DNA of 64,000 nucleotides from JACVRW01 sp963835705 (lineage in GTDB: Bacteria; Actinomycetota; Thermoleophilia; Solirubrobacterales; Thermoleophilaceae). A program made the translations under genes and the position numbers. A model generated the notes under the pieces. That model was not told the DNA's origin and made no database searches. It saw nothing but the letters and a program-made list of their open reading frames with translations. The stretch is taken from assembly GCA_963835705.1 (NCBI GenBank), contig CAWIGR010000021.1, positions 1 to 64,000 of the forward strand, in the 5' to 3' direction. Numbering within the stretch: position 1 is the stretch's first letter; every line of letters begins with the position of its first letter. Shown here in pieces: positions 9,308 to 17,522 of the stretch.

Positions 9308-10087
9308 TTATGGACGTGGTGAGCCGAGAGGCAGCTTCAGGAACTCGTACAGCGAGCCGATCGGGCTGAAGCCGAGCCGCCGGTACCAGCCCTGCGGCCA
9401 GTCCGAGGCGTCGGTCAGGAGAAAGACCGGGTCACAGTCCTCCGCCGCCGCGGTCTCCGCTGCGGCGAGCACCGCCGCGCTGGCGTGGCCCTGGTTGCGC
9501 CGCGCCTCCAGGGTGCCCACCTCGTCCACCTGGGCCAGGCCGTTGGAGGTATAGAGCCGACAGGCGCAGGCGGGGTCCTCGGGCGGCGCGGCGAAATCGC
9601 GTGCCCGGCTGGCGCGGGCGTAGCGCTCGTCCATCGCCGCCAGCTGCTCGACGGCCGCCTCCTGCCAGCCGAACGGCTGCTCGCGCCTGAACGCGGCCAG
9701 CGTAGCGGCGCCGGTCGCGCGGTCCACCTCGCCGCCCGTGCCCGCAGCGCTGGGGCGCTCGGCCGGCCGGTCTCGGACCATCACGAGCAGCCGGTAGACG
9801 TTCCAGCCGTGGGCGGCGAGCGCGGGCGCGAGCCGCGCGCCCTGGGTCGGATCGTCCACGAGCAGCTTGCGGTGACCGGCGTGGCCGAGCACATCCTCCG
9901 CCTCCGAGCCCAGCGTCCTCGCGCCGACCGAGGCGTCCTCCACGTACAGGGCGTTGAGGGCCCACACGAGCGGCAGGCTGGGAGTGAGCAGCGCCTTGCC
10001 GTGGGGGGTCGGCACCACCTCGTCCACCGCCGTCTCGTCGGCCCTCCGAAGGTGGGCCAGGATGGGCTCGATCGGCGGGCCGCTCAC
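9308..10087 (-). CDS. GNAT-family N-acetyltransferase
   Basis: 259 residues. The C-terminal half has the GNAT layout: a strand with VDEVGTLEARRNQGHASAAV (acetyl-CoA pyrophosphate loop, R-x-x-G-x-A) and a final GWYRRLGFSPIG. The N-terminal half is a second, poorly conserved lobe. The acceptor is unknown. The gene overlaps the era stop by 4 bp and is followed 9 bp later by hisIE, so it is embedded in the operon. A role in ribosome or amino-acid metabolism can only be guessed from context. Confidence 0.82.
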   Translation of the reverse strand: MSGPPIEPILAHLRRADETAVDEVVPTPHGKALLTPSLPLVWALNALYVEDASVGARTLGSEAEDVLGHAGHRKLLVDDPTQGARLAPALAAHGWNVYRLLVMVRDRPAERPSAAGTGGEVDRATGAATLAAFRREQPFGWQEAAVEQLAAMDERYARASRARDFAAPPEDPACACRLYTSNGLAQVDEVGTLEARRNQGHASAAVLAAAETAAAEDCDPVFLLTDASDWPQGWYRRLGFSPIGSLYEFLKLPLGSPRP

Positions 10088-10965
10088 ACGATCCCCAGCC
10101 TGTCGAGCAGCCCTTCGTCGCGCCGCCAGCCCCGTCGCACCCGCACCCGCAGGTCCAGGTGCACGCGGCGGCCGAGCGACGCCTCGATCTCACGGCGTGC
10201 CGCGGTGCCGATCGCCTTCACCATGCGCCCGCCGGCGCCCACGAGGATCCCCTTCTGCGACTCGGTCTCGGCCCACACCCTGGCGCGGACCACCAGCAGC
10301 CCGTCCTCGCGCTCCTCGAGCTCGTCCACCTCGACCTCGACCGCGTGCGGAAGCTCCTCGCGCGTGCGGAGCAGCACCTGCTCGCGCACCAGCTCGGCGA
10401 GCCGCACCTCCTCGGGCAGGTCGCTCTTGTCCTCGGGCGGGTAGAGGAACGGCCCCTCCGGGAGCAGCTCGGCAAGCCCCGCCACGAGCGGGCCCACGCC
10501 GCCGCCGGTGCGAGCGCTGACCGGGAAGACGTCGCCCTGCACGTCGAGCTCGGCCGCCTCCGACAGCGCCGCGACCGTGCCCGGCTTGTTGAGCCGGTCC
10601 ACCTTGTTGAGGGCGGTCACCGCCGGCACCCCGGCGCGCCTGATGGCCTCGGCGATGAAGCGGTCGCCCGGGCCGATGCGCTGCTCGCCGTTCAACACGA
10701 ACAGCACCGCGTCGGCGTCGGCCAGGCCGCGCTCGACGCTGCGCTGCATGCGCTCGGTGAGCGCGTCGCGGGGCCGCTGCACACCGGGCAGGTCCACGAG
10801 CACGAGCTGCCAGTCCGGCCCGGTGGCGATGCCGCGGATCTCGCGCCGGGTCGTCTGAGGCTTGTCCGACACGATCGCCACTTTGCCACCGACGATGCGG
10901 TTGAGCAGCGTCGACTTGCCCGCGTTGGGGCGGCCGGCGAGCGCGACGAAGCCCGAGCGGGTCAC
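10084..10965 (-). CDS. era: GTPase Era
   Basis: 293 residues from a GTG at 10965 that overlaps the ybeY stop (GTGA). G1 GRPNAGKS at residues 11–18, G3 DLPG near 57, G4 NKVD near 117 and the C-terminal KH-domain loop GILVGAGGRMVKAIG near 246 are present. Era binds the 3' end of 16S rRNA during 30S maturation. A much longer in-frame extension upstream crosses ybeY and is not credible protein. Confidence 0.96.
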   Translation of the reverse strand: MTRSGFVALAGRPNAGKSTLLNRIVGGKVAIVSDKPQTTRREIRGIATGPDWQLVLVDLPGVQRPRDALTERMQRSVERGLADADAVLFVLNGEQRIGPGDRFIAEAIRRAGVPAVTALNKVDRLNKPGTVAALSEAAELDVQGDVFPVSARTGGGVGPLVAGLAELLPEGPFLYPPEDKSDLPEEVRLAELVREQVLLRTREELPHAVEVEVDELEEREDGLLVVRARVWAETESQKGILVGAGGRMVKAIGTAARREIEASLGRRVHLDLRVRVRRGWRRDEGLLDRLGIV

Positions 10966-11327
10966 AGCTTCTCCAGTACCTCGTCCTGTAGGGCGAGCAT
11001 CTCCCCGCCGTCGGTCTCGTGGTCGTAACCGCACAGGTGGAGCACGCCGTGCACGACCGCCTCGGCCAGGTCCTGGGTGTGCTCCGGGCAGATCACCACG
11101 TCTCCAAGCTCGCGCGGCCCGGCGGCCGGGGCGCGCTCGTCGACCGGAAAGGACAGCACGTCCGTGGGGCGGTCGCGGCCGCGGTGCTCGCGGTTGAGGG
11201 CCCGGATGCGGTCCTCGCCGACGAGCTCGACGGCCAGGTGGCCCTCGTCGACGCCGGCGGCAGCGAGCGCCGCGAGCGCAGGGGCCCGCAGGTGCTCGGG
11301 CGCTTCGATGAGGTCGACCTGGATCAG
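10962..11327 (-). CDS. ybeY: Endoribonuclease YbeY, apparent CTG start
   Basis: 121 residues. The conserved RDRPTDVLSFP strand and the zinc motif HGVLHLCGYDH identify YbeY, the 16S rRNA 3'-end processing and quality-control RNase. The family needs residues upstream of RDRPTDV, but between the phoH stop and that strand the frame contains no ATG, GTG or TTG. The first workable codon is CTG at 11327, overlapping the phoH TGA as CTGA, giving (L/M)IQVDLIEAPEHLRAP, which fits the family's first β-strand. A GTG at 11159 lies inside the DVLSFP strand and would destroy the domain. The protein is shorter than many homologues (about 150). Confidence 0.9.
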   Translation of the reverse strand: MIQVDLIEAPEHLRAPALAALAAAGVDEGHLAVELVGEDRIRALNREHRGRDRPTDVLSFPVDERAPAAGPRELGDVVICPEHTQDLAEAVVHGVLHLCGYDHETDGGEMLALQDEVLEKL

Positions 11328-12307
11328 CTTCCGTGCTGCTGGCGCCGCGGCGCGCGCAGCGCGGGCGCCTGCTGCTCCGCATATTCGTTGTAGGCGGCCA
11401 CGATGCGCTGGACCAGCTTGTGGCGCACCACGTCCTCCCCGCCGAAGCGCACGAAGTCGATTCCCTCGACCTCGGCGAGGATGTCGCCGATGACCACGAG
11501 GCCGGAAGACTGGTCGCGCGGAAGGTCGACCTGCGTGATGTCGCCTGTCACGACCATCCTCGAGTTGAAGCCGAGCCGCGTGAGGAACATCTTGATCTGC
11601 TCGGGGCTCGTGTTCTGAGCCTCGTCGAGAATGATGAACGCGTCATTAAGAGTCCGGCCACGCATGTATGCGAGCGGGGCGATCTCGATCACGCCGCGCT
11701 CCAGGTGCTGGTTCACGCGCTCGGGCTCGAGCATGTCGTACAGGGCGTCGAACAGCGGACGCAGGTAGGGGTCGACCTTGGCCTGGATGTCGCCGGGCAG
11801 GAAGCCGAGCCGTTCGCCCGCCTCCACCGCCGGCCGGGTCAGGACGATCCGATTGACCTCGCGGCGCGACAGCGCGGCCACGGCCATCGCTACGGCCAGG
11901 AAGGACTTGCCGGTGCCGGCGGGGCCGATCCCCACGGTGATCGTCTGGGAGCGGATGGCGTCCACGTAGCGCTTCTGGTTGACCGTCTTGGGGGCGACCT
12001 TCAGGCCGCGGTGGCGCCAGACCACATCCTCCAGTATGCGGCTGGGGCTCTCGTGGCGGTCGAGTGCGCCGGAGATCGCCTCGATCGTGCCGGGGGCGAT
12101 CTCGTGGCCCTGGCGGACCAGGTCGGCGAGCTCGCGGACGACCGTGCGGGCCATGCCGACCTCGTCGTCGTCCCCGTCGAGCGTGAGCACGTTGCCCCGC
12201 AGGTACACCTCGCAGTCGAGGTGCTCCTCGAGCGTCTTCATGACCAGGTCGCCCGGCCCCGCGAGCTCGGCGGCGACGTCGTTGGGGAGCTCGAGCTGGA
12301 CTCGCAC
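11324..12307 (-). CDS. phoH: PhoH-like ATPase
   Basis: 327 residues. It has an N-terminal KH-like segment, Walker A GPAGTGKS at 128–135, Walker B FIILDEAQNTSPEQIKMFLT and MVVTGDITQVDLP. PhoH-like proteins (PhoL type) are RNA-associated ATPases or helicases that routinely sit beside ybeY, consistent with a role in ribosome assembly. The start is GTG at 12307, sharing one base with the yqeY stop (TAGTG). Confidence 0.95.
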   Translation of the reverse strand: MRVQLELPNDVAAELAGPGDLVMKTLEEHLDCEVYLRGNVLTLDGDDDEVGMARTVVRELADLVRQGHEIAPGTIEAISGALDRHESPSRILEDVVWRHRGLKVAPKTVNQKRYVDAIRSQTITVGIGPAGTGKSFLAVAMAVAALSRREVNRIVLTRPAVEAGERLGFLPGDIQAKVDPYLRPLFDALYDMLEPERVNQHLERGVIEIAPLAYMRGRTLNDAFIILDEAQNTSPEQIKMFLTRLGFNSRMVVTGDITQVDLPRDQSSGLVVIGDILAEVEGIDFVRFGGEDVVRHKLVQRIVAAYNEYAEQQAPALRAPRRQQHGS

Positions 12308-12738
12308 TAGGAAGTGAGCTTCTCCCTTACGGCGGCGCTCACGCGCTTGCCGTCGGCCTGGCCCTGCAGTTTCGGCATCACCAGCCCCATCACCTTGCCC
12401 ATCTCGCTCGGCGAGGTGGCCCCCGACTCGGCGACGGCGTCGCCAACGATTGCGTCGAGGTCCTCGTCCGACAGCTGTGCGGGGAGGTACGAGGCGATGA
12501 TCTCGGCCTCGCGCTCCTCGGCCTGGGCGGCGTCGCCGCGGCCCCCGTCGCGGTAGGCCTCCGCGGCCTCGAGGCGGCGCTTGCGCTCGCGCTGGAGCAC
12601 CTCGATTTCCTCGCCGCCGTTGTCCTTCGCGGCCTTCTGGAGCTCGGACACGATCAGGCGTAGGGCGTGCACCCGCTCGCGCTCGCCCGCCTTCATGGCG
12701 TCCTTCACGTCGCTCTGAACCTGCTCGAGCACCGACAT
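12307..12738 (-). CDS. yqeY: GatB/YqeY domain protein
   Basis: 143 residues starting MSVLEQVQSDVKDAMKAGER, with the family features LRLIVSELQKA, ERKRRLEAAEAYRDGGR and EMGKVMGLVMPKL. YqeY resembles the C-terminal tRNA-binding tail of GatB, and its exact role is not established. The ATG at 12738 has a TACACT hexamer 8 nt upstream, so it probably heads the long minus-strand operon. Confidence 0.93.
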   Translation of the reverse strand: MSVLEQVQSDVKDAMKAGERERVHALRLIVSELQKAAKDNGGEEIEVLQRERKRRLEAAEAYRDGGRGDAAQAEEREAEIIASYLPAQLSDEDLDAIVGDAVAESGATSPSEMGKVMGLVMPKLQGQADGKRVSAAVREKLTS

Positions 12739-12746
12739 CGGCTCCA

Positions 12747-12752
12747 AGTGTA
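12747..12752 (-). promoter_or_regulatory. Predicted -10 hexamer of yqeY (leaderless)
   Basis: TACACT on the minus strand lies 8 nt before the yqeY ATG, with no Shine–Dalgarno sequence between. It fits the TANNNT spacing seen before many genes in this window and would drive the yqeY-to-moxR transcription unit. Confidence 0.5.
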
Positions 12753-12800
12753 GGTGCGGCCGCCGCGGAAGGCGCCTCATTCGCTGCCGGTGAAGCGGAC

Positions 12801-12815
12801 TACACTTAGCTAAGT
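12801..12815 (+). promoter_or_regulatory. Palindromic operator and -10 element of the antitoxin gene
   Basis: ACTTAGCTAAGT at 12804–12815 is a perfect 12-bp palindrome ending 1 bp before the antitoxin ATG. TACACT at 12801–12806 overlaps it as a candidate -10 element. This arrangement suits autorepression by the antitoxin or the toxin–antitoxin complex, as is usual for Phd/VapC systems. Confidence 0.6.
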
Positions 12816-12816
12816 C

Positions 12817-13050
12817 ATGAAGACGGTGAACGTGCATGAGGCGAAAACGCAGCTCTCGCGCCTTCTCCAGCAGGTGGAGAACGGTGAGGAGATCGTGATC
12901 GCGCGCAACGGCACGCCGGTGGCGAAGCTGGTGCCACACGTCGAGGAGCGGAAGCCACGGGAGCCGGGTTGGGCCAAGAAGGGATGGATGGCACCCGACT
13001 TCGATGAGTTCGACGACGAGCTTGCCCGTGACTTCGGCCTGCTCGATTGA
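12817..13050 (+). CDS. Phd/YefM-type antitoxin
   Basis: 77 residues. MKTVNVHEAKTQLSRLLQQV and GEEIVIARNGTPVAKLVP are the DNA-binding N-terminal domain of Phd/YefM antitoxins. The acidic tail ending FDEFDDELARDFGLLD would wrap the toxin. It overlaps the toxin gene by 4 bp and is preceded by a perfect palindrome, so it probably represses its own operon. Confidence 0.92.
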   Translation: MKTVNVHEAKTQLSRLLQQVENGEEIVIARNGTPVAKLVPHVEERKPREPGWAKKGWMAPDFDEFDDELARDFGLLD

Positions 13051-13421
13051 GGCTTCTGCTCGATACCCATGTCCTGATCTGGTGGGTGGAGGGCAGGCCG
13101 ATGGCGGCCCGCGCTGCCGGGGCGCTCCGCTCTCCTGACAACGCGGCGTTCGTGAGCGCCGTCAGCGTCTGGGAGGCCGAGATCAAGGTCGCGCTCGGGA
13201 AGCTCCAGCTCGAGTTCGACCCCGCGACGGGGCCGCTCGAGCACGGCTTCGACGGGCTCCCAATCACGCTGGCTCATGCGGCGGCGGCGGGCCGCCTGCC
13301 ACTGCATCACCGCGATCCGTGGGACCGCATGCTCGTTGCCCAGGCCCAGCTCGAGGGGCTGACCATCGTGACCCGTGACCCGGTCTTCGACAACTACGCG
13401 GTGGCGGTGCTCAGGGCGTGA
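13047..13421 (+). CDS. PIN-domain toxin (VapC-like RNase)
   Basis: 124 residues from a TTG that overlaps the antitoxin stop (TTGA). LLLDTHVLIWW holds the first acidic residue; AVSVWEAEIKVALGKL, HRDPWDRMLVAQAQ and IVTRDPVF carry the other conserved acidic positions of the PIN nuclease. Family members cleave tRNA or rRNA when the antitoxin is lost. The last bases overlap the convergent cyclase gene. The pair interrupts an otherwise conserved ribosome/heat-shock gene order, suggesting later acquisition. Confidence 0.92.
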   Translation: MRLLLDTHVLIWWVEGRPMAARAAGALRSPDNAAFVSAVSVWEAEIKVALGKLQLEFDPATGPLEHGFDGLPITLAHAAAAGRLPLHHRDPWDRMLVAQAQLEGLTIVTRDPVFDNYAVAVLRA

Positions 13422-14170
13422 TCGCGACCACGCGCGCCGGCGCGGCGCTCGCCCCCACGATCCGAAGCGGGAAGCAGGCCACCTTGAACCCCGTCGGCGG
13501 CAGGCTGCCCAGGTTCACCAGGCGCTCGATCTGGCAGTAGGGCAGGTCCGCCTGGTGGGCGCCCCAGAAGATGCCGGGCTCGTCGCGCTCGATCGCCTCT
13601 TGGGCCTGCATCCACAGCGGGCGGTCCCAGCCCCACGCGTCGATCCCCATCACCCGGACGCCGCGATCCCACAGCCAATGCGTCGCCGCGGCGGTGACGC
13701 CCGGCCCGAGCGCCATGTAGCCGGGGTCGGCGTAGTGGGCGTCGCGGCCGGTCCGGACGAGCACGATGTCGGCGCTCCTCGAGCTGGTTGCCGATCCGCT
13801 CGAGCTCCTGCTCCACATCGGCCACGTCGACGGCCTCGCCGTCCGCCTTGGCGGTCATGTCGAGGACGACGCCGTCGCCGAGGAACCAATCGAGCGGGAG
13901 CTCGTCGATCGTCTGGGCCCGCTCGCCGCGGATGGTCGAGTTGTAGTGCCACGGCGCGTCGACGTGAGTGGAGTTGTGGGTGCCGAGCTGGGTGAGGGTC
14001 TCGGTGGCCCAGCCCTCGCCGTTCCGCAGCAGCCGCGCCGGCAGCCCGAAGAGCGCCTCGGCCACCGCGGCGCCGGCTGCGTGGTCCTGAAACTCGATGT
14101 CGGTCCGGAGCATCTCGGGCGTGTCCGGCGGGCTCGGCTCGATCGGGGCGGAGAGGTCGATCAGCGGCAT
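13411..14170 (-). pseudogene. Cyclase-family (kynurenine formamidase-like) hydrolase, frameshifted
   Basis: Two frames join into one protein of about 252 residues. The first starts MPLIDLSAPIEPSPPDTPEM and contains the metal-binding signature GTHNSTHVDAPWHY. The second continues with ADIVLVRTGRDAHYADPGYM and FKVACFPLRIVGASAAPARV. One extra base between about 13770 and 13785 (near GAGCGCCGAC) shifts the frame. Both halves are well conserved, so this may be an assembly error and the gene may be intact. Family members hydrolyse N-formylkynurenine or similar amides; a link to the nearby trp genes is only suggestive. TAGGGT lies 8 nt before the ATG. Confidence 0.82.
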
Positions 14171-14178
14171 CGAGGGCG

Positions 14179-14184
14179 ACCCTA
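14179..14184 (-). promoter_or_regulatory. Predicted -10 hexamer of the cyclase gene (leaderless)
   Basis: TAGGGT on the minus strand, 8 nt before the cyclase ATG. Its TAG is also the stop codon of prmA. Confidence 0.45.
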
Positions 14185-14979
14185 CCGAGAGAGCAGCAGC
14201 GCGCTCCACCCCTGCGCCGACACCCGGCGCCGCGCCCGGAGCGGCGCGAACGCCGCCGCCACCTCGTCGGACTCCTCGTCCAGCAGGCCGGACACGATCA
14301 GCGCGCGGGGCGACTCGCGGAGCAGCGCCGCCAGCCGCAGCAGCAGCGGCCGCATCAGGTTCGCGGCGACGGTCTCGGCCGCGGGCGGCCGCTGCGAGCG
14401 CAGGTCCATTTGCTCCACGCGGCCGAGGTCGACCCCGTTCGCGGCCGCGTTCGCCCGTGTGGCCTCGAGCGCGGCCGCCTCGTTGTCCACGGCGGCGACG
14501 GGGGCGAAGCCGAGCCGGGCGGCGGCGATCGCCAGCACGCCGGATCCGCACCCGAGGTCCGCGAACGAGCCCTCCGGCTCCAGCTCCAGCAGCAGCTCCA
14601 GGCTCAACCTCGTGGTGGGATGCGCGCCGGTGCCGAACGCCTGGCCGGGATCGATGACGAGGTCGAGCGCGCCCGGCCGGGGCTCCGCCCACGGCGGGCG
14701 CACGAACACGCGGCCGCCGACGAGAACCGGCTCATGGAACCGCTTCCAGCGCTCCGCCCAGTCGTCGGCAACCCGCTCGCCCCTCACCCCCACCCGCACG
14801 CCGCCCACCTCCGCTTCCCCGGCGGGGAACGAAGGCAGCTCGCCCGGGGCCCCGTAGACCGCGTACTCCACGAAGCCGTCGCCGTCGACCTGCTCGACGC
14901 CACCCGGGGCCAGCTCGAGCAGCGCGGCGAGCACCTGCTCCGCCACCTCGGCGGGCGCTCGGAAAGCCAGGCGGATCAG
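14182..14979 (-). CDS. prmA: Ribosomal protein L11 methyltransferase, apparent CTG start
   Basis: 265 residues. IDPGQAFGTGAHPTTRL and FADLGCGSGVLAIAAARLG are the PrmA substrate and SAM-binding motifs; VAANLMRPLLLRL follows (a variant of the NIL motif). The first β-strand LIRLAFRAPAEVAEQVLAAL matches the family N-terminus, but no ATG, GTG or TTG precedes it in frame. The start must be CTG at 14979, overlapping the dnaJ TGA as CTGA. A GTG at codon 12 would remove strand one. PrmA trimethylates L11 on the 50S subunit. A long upstream in-frame extension lies inside dnaJ and is not protein-like. Confidence 0.9.
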   Translation of the reverse strand: MIRLAFRAPAEVAEQVLAALLELAPGGVEQVDGDGFVEYAVYGAPGELPSFPAGEAEVGGVRVGVRGERVADDWAERWKRFHEPVLVGGRVFVRPPWAEPRPGALDLVIDPGQAFGTGAHPTTRLSLELLLELEPEGSFADLGCGSGVLAIAAARLGFAPVAAVDNEAAALEATRANAAANGVDLGRVEQMDLRSQRPPAAETVAANLMRPLLLRLAALLRESPRALIVSGLLDEESDEVAAAFAPLRARRRVSAQGWSALLLSR

Positions 14980-16103
14980 CGCAGCGCCCGCTTCACCTTC
15001 GCCAGGATCGACTCGTCCTCGGCCTCGCGCAGGTTCTCCTCCGTCAGCGATCCGCGAAGCTCCTCCAGCAGCTCGCGCTGGCGCCCGCTCAGGTTGCGCG
15101 GGATCACCACGTTCAGCACCACCTGCTGATCGCCGCGGCCGCGACGGCCGATCGACGGCATGCCCTTCCCGCGCAGCGTGACCACCGTCCCGGGCTGGGT
15201 GCCGGGGCGCACCTCGACCTTCTCGTGGCCGTCGAGCGTCGGGACCGACACGCTGGTGCCCAGCGCAGCCGCCGGCGCCGGCACGTCGACCACGGTCACG
15301 AGGTCGTTGCCGTCGCGCAGGAACCGCTCGTCCTCGGCCACGCGCACCAGCACATAGAGGTCGCCCGGCGGCCCGCCGCGCTCGCCCGCGTGGCCCCGCC
15401 CCGAGAGCCTGATGCGCTGCTCGTCCGCGATCCCGGCGGGCACGTCCACGTCGAGCGTCTTGCGGTCGGCGCGGCGGCCGCGCCCGCCGCACGCCGTGCA
15501 GGGCTCCGACGGCACCCGACCCTCGCCGCCGCAGACGTCGCATACGTGTTCGCGCACGAGCTGGCCGAAGGCCGTGCGGGTGACCGCCCGCACGCGGCCG
15601 GCGCCCTGGCAGCTGCGGCAGGTCTGCACGTCGGAGCCGGGCTCGGCGCGGCTGCCGCCGCAGCGCTCACAGGCGTCCACCAGGTCGTAGGCCGCCTGCA
15701 CGGACGTGCCCCGGGCGGCCTCCTCGAGCGTGATCTCCACCTCCACGGCCACGTCGCCGCCCTGCACCCGCCCGGCGCCGCCGCGGCCCCCGAAGGCGCC
15801 GAACGGGTCGCCGCCGAAGAACGCGTCGAAGATGTCCGCGAACGAGCCGAAGCCGTGGGCTGTGGAGGCGAAGCCGCGCGAGTCGAGCCCCTCGAACCCG
15901 TAGCGGTCGAAGGTGGCCCGCCGCTCGGAGTCGGACAGGATCTCGTAGGCCTCGGCGGCCTCCTTGAACTTCTCCTCCGCCTCGGGGTCGTGGCGGTTGA
16001 CGTCGGGATGCAGCTCGCGGGCGAGGCGCCTGAAGGCCTTCTTGATCTCGCCGTCGCTCGCATCGGGGGCGACCCCGATCACCTCGTACGGATCGCGCCT
16101 CAC
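14976..16103 (-). CDS. dnaJ: Chaperone DnaJ
   Basis: 375 residues. The J domain has HPD at 32–34; a Gly/Phe-rich stretch follows; four CxxCxGxG-type zinc motifs (CERCGGSR, CRSCQGAG, CDVCGGEG, CTACGGRG) and the C-terminal peptide-binding domain complete a type I DnaJ. It stimulates DnaK. The GTG start overlaps the hrcA stop by 4 bp (GTGA), so hrcA and dnaJ are coupled. The stop overlaps the CTG start of prmA. Confidence 0.96.
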   Translation of the reverse strand: MRRDPYEVIGVAPDASDGEIKKAFRRLARELHPDVNRHDPEAEEKFKEAAEAYEILSDSERRATFDRYGFEGLDSRGFASTAHGFGSFADIFDAFFGGDPFGAFGGRGGAGRVQGGDVAVEVEITLEEAARGTSVQAAYDLVDACERCGGSRAEPGSDVQTCRSCQGAGRVRAVTRTAFGQLVREHVCDVCGGEGRVPSEPCTACGGRGRRADRKTLDVDVPAGIADEQRIRLSGRGHAGERGGPPGDLYVLVRVAEDERFLRDGNDLVTVVDVPAPAAALGTSVSVPTLDGHEKVEVRPGTQPGTVVTLRGKGMPSIGRRGRGDQQVVLNVVIPRNLSGRQRELLEELRGSLTEENLREAEDESILAKVKRALR

Positions 16104-17132
16104 TCGTCGTACACCTCGGCCACGAAGCGCGACAGCTCACGAGCCGCCGCGCGCACGGCGCCGATGGCGCCGGGATAGTCCATCCGCACGGGGCCGATCA
16201 CCGACACGGCGCCGAGGTTGCGCCGCGCGAGCCCGTAGTTGGCCGCCACGATCGAGAGCGACTGGAGCTCCGGGGTTGGGTTCTCGTGGCCGATGCGCAG
16301 GTAGACGCTCGGCTCGGTGAGCGACGCGCGCAGCACGCCGAGCAGCGCGCGGCGGTGCTCTAGCACCTCCATCAGACCCGGCGATCTGAGAGAGCTCCTG
16401 GAAGCGGTGCTCGGACAGGAGGCGCGAGGCGCCCTCCATGAAGAGGTTGCTCCCGGCCGTCTGCTCGAGGTCGGTGAAGGCCGGCGAGAGGGTGCCGAGG
16501 AAGTCGCGCTCGGCCACGTTCAGGCCCGGGTCCGTGAGCTTGGCCGGCAGCATGCGGGATCCCACGTCCATGCCGCCGAGGGCCTCGTTCAGGTAGCTGG
16601 CCGCCCACGCGACGAGGCCGGGGTCCAGCGGCTCCTCGTACGAGATCACCCGCTTGGTGACGCCGCCGGTGGACGTGATCACCACCACCATGGCCACCTG
16701 CGGCTGCAACAGCAGCACCTCGACCCGGTGCACGGTCGCGGTCTCGATCGGCGGGGCGGTGACCAGCGCGAGCAGGTTCGTGACCTGGGAGAGCTGCTCG
16801 GTGGTGGCCTGCATCGCCTCGTCGACCTCGCGGCGCATCGCGGTCAGCTCCAGGGGCTTTCGCGGAACCGGGAGGCGGCGGTGGCCCTCGGTGAGGAGCT
16901 CGTCCACGAAGAAGCGATAGCCGCGGTCGGTGGGCACGCGCCCCGCCGAGGTGTGAGGGTGCTCCAGCAGCCCGGCCTCCTCGAGCCGGGCGAGCTCGGC
17001 GCGCACGGTCGACGGGCCCCAGGGCACGTCGTCCTGCTCGGCGATCCACTTGGAGCCGACCGGCTGGTGGCGCTCCACGTGCGCCTCGACCAGCTTGCGG
17101 AGGAGGAAGCTCTGCCGGGAGGAGATCTCCAC
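16100..17132 (-). pseudogene. hrcA: Heat-inducible transcription repressor HrcA, frameshifted
   Basis: The first frame (from GTG at 17132) has the winged-helix N-terminus SSRQSFLLRKLVEAHVE, VPWGPSTVRAELARLEEAGL and the HTSAGRVPTDRGYRFFVD signature. It runs to RFQELSQIAG. The second frame resumes LMEVLEHRRALLGVL and ends with VSVIGPVRMDYPGAIGAVRA. Removing one G from GCCGGGTCTG near 16383 restores a normal HrcA of about 343 residues. The repressor usually controls dnaK and groEL operons through CIRCE. No CIRCE element (TTAGCACTC and its inverse) is seen in this window. Probably intact in the organism. Confidence 0.9.
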
Positions 17133-17139
17133 GGCTCTG

Positions 17140-17145
17140 AATCTA
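17140..17145 (-). promoter_or_regulatory. Predicted -10 hexamer of hrcA (leaderless)
   Basis: TAGATT on the minus strand, 7 nt before the hrcA GTG, located in the 10-bp gap after the upstream dehydratase gene and its final codons. It suggests that hrcA–dnaJ–prmA can be transcribed independently. Confidence 0.5.
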
Positions 17146-17520
17146 GACGCCGTGGAGCTCGGCCTCGGCGTTCTTGATGATCTTCTTGCCGCCCTGCTCG
17201 GCCTCCAGGCCGAGCACCACGGTGTCGTCGCTGCTCTCGCGCTCCTTGCCCGACACGGTGATCTCCTGCTCGGGGAAGCCCATCCCGCGGAATTGGACCG
17301 ACAGGCGCCGCAGCGAGCGCGGGTCGCCGCCGGCGGCCTGGGTGCAGGCCCGGGCGACCTGTGCCATCGAGTAGAGGCCGTGCAGGATGTTCGACGGCAG
17401 GCCGACCTCCCTGGCGAACTCCTGGTCGATGTGGATCGGGTTGAAGTCCCCGGAGGCGCCCGCGTAGCGGTGCGGGAGGTACTTGTCGGGCGTGACCTCG
17501 AGCTCCACCTTGATGGCCAC
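17143..17520 (-). CDS. MaoC-like dehydratase, HadB-type
   Basis: 125 residues from GTG at 17520, 7 nt after a GAGGGGGG ribosome-binding site. The hot-dog hydratase motif YAGASGDFNPIHIDQEFA contains the catalytic Asp-x-x-x-x-His, followed by GLPSNILHGLYSMAQVAR. It resembles mycobacterial HadB, the catalytic subunit of (3R)-hydroxyacyl-ACP dehydratase, and the preceding gene supplies a HadA-like partner. A CTG overlapping the upstream stop (17526) is an alternative start. The substrate chain length is unknown. Confidence 0.88.
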   Translation of the reverse strand: MAIKVELEVTPDKYLPHRYAGASGDFNPIHIDQEFAREVGLPSNILHGLYSMAQVARACTQAAGGDPRSLRRLSVQFRGMGFPEQEITVSGKERESSDDTVVLGLEAEQGGKKIIKNAEAELHGV

Positions 17521-17522
17521 CT

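Noticed and set aside
10962..11159. ybeY starting at GTG 11159
   Set aside because: That GTG lies inside the conserved DVLSFP strand; starting there would delete the N-terminal half of the fold.
16100..17132. hrcA as a truly decayed gene
   Set aside because: Both halves are fully conserved and one G in a run explains the break; a sequence error is more likely, although the feature is typed as pseudogene because the given sequence is interrupted.
17133..17142. A CIRCE element controlling hrcA–dnaJ
   Set aside because: No TTAGCACTC…GAGTGCTAA-type repeat is found upstream of hrcA or anywhere noticed in the window.
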